From: Lentisphaerota bacterium
Lineage (GTDB): Bacteria > Verrucomicrobiota > Lentisphaeria > Victivallales > Victivallaceae
Direction: 5' to 3'
DNA length: 34,692 nucleotides
Assembly (NCBI GenBank): GCA_015061615.1
Contig: SUWE01000028.1
Location: 1 to 34,692 of the forward strand
Part shown: piece by piece, positions 32,307 through 34,692 of the stretch
Layout of the letters: each line of letters opens with the position of its first letter
How positions within the stretch are numbered: the first letter of the stretch is position 1
The notes under the pieces: generated by a model
What the model saw: the letters and a program-made list of their open reading frames with translations, nothing else
Databases searched by the model: none
Told to the model about the DNA's origin: nothing
Program-made: the position numbers and the translations under genes

Positions 32307-33352
32307 TTTGCCTTGTCTCCTTCGGGCAGATTAAAATGCAAATCCAGTAAATATTCCCATTTCAGTTTGAAAAGTTTCTCTTTTGCCGTGTTCAAAAGCT
32401 GATAGGCGGTCAGCGACACATCTCCGTGCAATTTTTCACAGTTCCCGACGGTTTCACGGCATGCTTCGGGGATTTCTCCGCGGTGCAGACGTTTGATATC
32501 TTCCAGCAGTGCGGAATATTCCATCCATGCTTCTTTCACAACCTTTTCCATCGGTTCGATCCGGGTTCCTGTTTCAGAAAAACGGATCAGCTCTTTTCCG
32601 GCAGGCAGTATGCAGGGAATCAGCACTTTTCCTTGCAGGATTTCAGCAGTTTTCTGCGGAGTTACCGGAGTTTTTCCGCAAAAAAAGAGATAACCGAACT
32701 TCTCCGTCACCCGCGAATCAGCTCCGGCGGCAGAGGCGGCTCCGGTAAAACGCTCTTTCCAGGCGTAACGGGCATGGAGAAATTGCCAGAGATCGCCGGG
32801 AACGGCTTTTTGGCCCAGATCTTCCCATGAAAAAAACAATTCCAGTACCCACTGTTTTTTTTCTATGGATGCCGAAGTCTGCCAGTTGAGTCCGTTCCAG
32901 TCCCAGAGGTATACGACCGTATCCAATCTTTTGCGGTCAGCTTTGACTCCGGCGGGGTTGACGGTGAAAACGGTGTGTCCGATACCGTTGGCATCCGGAT
33001 CAAAGTACAATTCGGCACAATCGTCGCGCCAGAGGTCGACGTTGTCATCTTCCTGAAAATTTTTACGGAGCAGTTCCATCTGATCGTCATGATTCACTAT
33101 CCCGACATAAAGTCCGTTGTCATGGTAAACTGCCCGGAACTCTGTCTTCAACGGACTCCGGGGCGGGTTGGGTTTGCCGTACTGCCAGTAGCGGGAAAGA
33201 ACTTCTGCCTTTTTCCAGCACGGCTCATCAAGTTTGCCGTCAAGCACAGGAGGAGCATCTGCCGGAGTGACCTTGTAAAATGCGACCTCTCTGACTCCTG
33301 CCGTGCTTCTGAGAAAAAACAGGCATAATATCAACTGAATAATCTTTCGCAT
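32303..33352 (-). CDS. Secreted CBM9-like carbohydrate-binding protein
   Basis: The 349-residue protein has a signal peptide (about 1-19) and an N-terminal CBM9-like domain (about 30-215): PPVLDGKLDEPCW at 34-46 is the family start pattern, followed by FRAVYHDNGLYVGI, DDNVDLWRDDCAELYFD and HTVFTVNPAG. The C-terminal part (about 230-345) is helical and unidentified. CBM9-like modules bind reducing ends of sugars. It lies immediately upstream of the glycosidase with a 4-base overlap, so the two are probably made together and act on one glycan outside the cytoplasm. Confidence 0.88.
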   Translation of the reverse strand: MRKIIQLILCLFFLRSTAGVREVAFYKVTPADAPPVLDGKLDEPCWKKAEVLSRYWQYGKPNPPRSPLKTEFRAVYHDNGLYVGIVNHDDQMELLRKNFQEDDNVDLWRDDCAELYFDPDANGIGHTVFTVNPAGVKADRKRLDTVVYLWDWNGLNWQTSASIEKKQWVLELFFSWEDLGQKAVPGDLWQFLHARYAWKERFTGAASAAGADSRVTEKFGYLFFCGKTPVTPQKTAEILQGKVLIPCILPAGKELIRFSETGTRIEPMEKVVKEAWMEYSALLEDIKRLHRGEIPEACRETVGNCEKLHGDVSLTAYQLLNTAKEKLFKLKWEYLLDLHFNLPEGDKAK

Positions 33353-33367
33353 GGAATCACCGTAAAA

Positions 33368-34168
33368 TCAGAAATTACCAAAGGTGTTTTTGGTATCCTT
33401 GAAATTATCGCTCCACTGCCAGGTACGCAATCTGGAATTCAGACCATCGCCGTCGTTGTTCAATTCCGCCCAGTGCTGGGCATTGACGACCTGAGCCATG
33501 CCCAGATTTTCAACACTGCCGTCGGCATGACCGAAATTTGCTCTTTCACTGTGCCGGAAAGCGATCGGCTGTTTCCCTGAACTGCTTGCCGGATTGAATG
33601 TGCTGGCAGTTGTTGCTCCGCTGCTGAGCAATCCGTTATTATAATTTTCACCCAAAAGGATATTTACCGACGGACGGCGCAGTCTGACACGTTTTTTGAT
33701 ATTATTGATCTTGTCGGGAAAAGTGATATATTTGTTTGAACCGTAAGAAGTATACGCATGGCAGAGGTATGCTTCATCATCCATCGCGGGACAGCGGAAA
33801 ACTCCGGTACTGTCTGTATTTCCGCTCTGTCTCCATTTATTGGAATTGGAAGGATTGGTCATTTTGGATATCTGGTAAAGAGATGCCACACAATCCAGAT
33901 AGTAGGTTTGATTGACAGTTTCCGACGGGGCGCAACCGGTGTAATATCCGTTGGGAAAGAAATCATCATTGTCATCGGCATAATTGTGGAACACCATGGA
34001 AAGTTGTTTCAAGTTGTTTACACAGCTGATCATTCTGCCGCGCTCTCTTGCCGAATTGAGTGCCGGCAGCAGTATCGCGGCAAGAATGGCGATAATTGCG
34101 ATAACTACCAGCAGTTCAATCAGCGTGAATCCGGCAATGTTTGTAAAAAGGCGTGTTGTTTTTCTCAT
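33368..34168 (-). CDS. Pseudopilin-like protein with H-X9-DG C-terminal motif
   Basis: The 266-residue protein starts with a type IV pilin-like prepilin leader: [25 protein letters not shown], where Gly13/Phe14 is the prepilin peptidase site and Glu18 the +5 glutamate. Its C-terminal part has the H-X9-DG motif ([12 protein letters not shown]), the mark of a family massively expanded in PVC bacteria (Planctomycetes and Lentisphaerota), function unknown. The start at 34168 is chosen because AAGGAG lies upstream. It is the promoter-proximal gene of the eight-gene operon, only 15 bases ahead of the CBM9-like gene, so it is probably made with the saccharide proteins. Confidence 0.95.
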   Translation of the reverse strand: MRKTTRLFTNIAGFTLIELLVVIAIIAILAAILLPALNSARERGRMISCVNNLKQLSMVFHNYADDNDDFFPNGYYTGCAPSETVNQTYYLDCVASLYQISKMTNPSNSNKWRQSGNTDSTGVFRCPAMDDEAYLCHAYTSYGSNKYITFPDKINNIKKRVRLRRPSVNILLGENYNNGLLSSGATTASTFNPASSSGKQPIAFRHSERANFGHADGSVENLGMAQVVNAQHWAELNNDGDGLNSRLRTWQWSDNFKDTKNTFGNF

Positions 34169-34222
34169 GATTTTTTCTCCTTGACTTTGAAAAAAGCTGA
34201 TCCGGTTAACTTGTTTTACCAT

Positions 34223-34251
34223 AATATACACGGGGATAATAAAAATAAAAT
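34223..34251 (-). promoter_or_regulatory. Candidate promoter of the prepilin-headed operon
   Basis: Minus-strand TATATT (34228-34223) preceded by only a weak AT-rich -35 (ATTTTA, 34251-34246) after 17 bases. The predicted leader is about 50 bases. The weak -35 would fit control by an activator, which is inferred. Confidence 0.5.
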
Positions 34252-34528
34252 GGATAAAAACGACATTATTAATGACAAAAAGACGGTTTGATGCGCACAG
34301 TAACATCCCTGTCGGACAAAGCAGGCACACACAGATTTGTTATAGAGATGTACTCTTTGTTTACGAAGATAATGCGGCAGAAAACCGATATTGCATCATG
34401 CAATTCCAACGGGAACGGATAATTTATTCAACATGGATAATTCCGGCATAAAGATGACATAAAACGTACTGCGGAACAAAAAGGCATGAAAAAATCATAA
34501 AAAAGTGTTTCCCACCGGCAAAATCAAC
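34252..34528. other. Gene-free stretch upstream of the prepilin-like gene
   Basis: No ORF of note is present on either strand. The stretch is AT-rich and may contain regulatory sites for the operon; I see nothing definite. Confidence 0.4.
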
Positions 34529-34557
34529 TTGAAAACCGGAAATTCCGGGATAATATT
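34529..34557 (+). promoter_or_regulatory. Candidate rightward promoter before hairpin repeat C
   Basis: TTGAAA (34529-34534), 17 bases, AATATT (34552-34557). A 13-base palindrome CCGGAAATTCCGG (34536-34548) fills the spacer. The predicted start is near 34564, beside the repeat end at 34566. Confidence 0.45.
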
Positions 34558-34565
34558 ATATCAGA

Positions 34566-34692
34566 AGAGGCAATTTCAAAACTGATTCAAAAAGAGATTG
34601 AAAAATCAGCGTTGATGAGATCAAAGCGGTAGTTTGAGCGTGGCTATTGAATAAATAACCACCGAAAACGCTCCGCTTTGAGATCGCAGCGA
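34566..34692. mobile_element. Long-hairpin repeat, copy C (cut by window edge)
   Basis: AGAGGCAATTTCAAA at its left end, then GTTGATGAGAT as in copy A, in the same orientation. The central stem is GTGGCTATT (34640-34648) with AATAACCAC (34654-34662), and AAAGCGG (34623-34629) pairs with CCGCTTT (34673-34679). Those stems are absent as sequence in A and B but occupy the same place. The distal arm lies beyond the window. Confidence 0.7.

Overview
The window looks like chromosomal DNA from a PVC-group anaerobe, most likely a gut-type Lentisphaerota (Victivallales-like) bacterium. This is an inference from gene content. A pseudopilin-like protein with the N-terminal methylation motif and a C-terminal H-X9-DG motif heads a secreted-glycosidase operon containing a CBM9-like protein and a GH42-like enzyme, and the window also carries a compact CstA, an AlgI/AlgX-type acetylation cassette and an AAA/PD-(D/E)XK protein of the DUF1703 type. 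Almost every gene lies on the minus strand, in long tightly packed operons with ordinary AAGGAG-type ribosome binding sites. Several promoters read TTGAMA, exactly 17 bases, TATATT.

Layout. (1) 153-4064: a three-gene minus operon (an M24-fold protein lacking key metal ligands, an amidohydrolase, a probable TIM-barrel protein) is divergent from an AraC-type regulator across a palindromic double promoter. (2) 4089-6918: a GT-C-like membrane protein and a dolichyl-phosphate-mannose-synthase-like GT2. (3) 7064-10985: a polysaccharide O-acetylation cassette (DUF1796-like, AlgX/AlgJ-like, MBOAT) whose leader carries a ~170-bp hairpin repeat. (4) 11240-19128: a seven-gene operon cstA, lptF/G-like, tatD-like, small membrane protein, hisC, PstS-like binding protein, RNase R. 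(5) 19209-20872: gltX divergent from tRNA-Glu(CTC), with back-to-back promoters. (6) 20873-23650: an accessory stretch at the tRNA 3' end with tandem long hairpins, a second copy of the tRNA 3' end, another ~170-bp hairpin repeat, an AAA/PD-(D/E)XK gene and a GC-rich repeat fragment. (7) 23655-34168: an eight-gene operon reading prepilin-like, CBM9-like, GH42-like 1102-aa enzyme, secreted unknown, NAT_N/GNAT_C-type acyltransferase, CapA-like, Gfo/Idh/MocA oxidoreductase, secreted unknown. A third hairpin repeat runs off the right edge.

How the genes may work together. Region 7 looks like a dedicated saccharide-processing locus: exported proteins bind and cut a glycan, and cytoplasmic enzymes process the products. 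Regions 2 and 3 probably build and acetylate a surface polysaccharide. Region 1 looks like an inducible small-molecule catabolic unit. Region 4 is housekeeping.

The best candidate for something undescribed is the family of long-hairpin repeats. Three ~170-bp copies (11015-11183, 21510-21679, 34566 to the edge) and two related ~118-bp copies (20901-21018, 21131-21249) keep the same stem architecture while the paired bases change together. That pattern suggests selection on the structure, or formation by a mechanism that keeps both arms matched.
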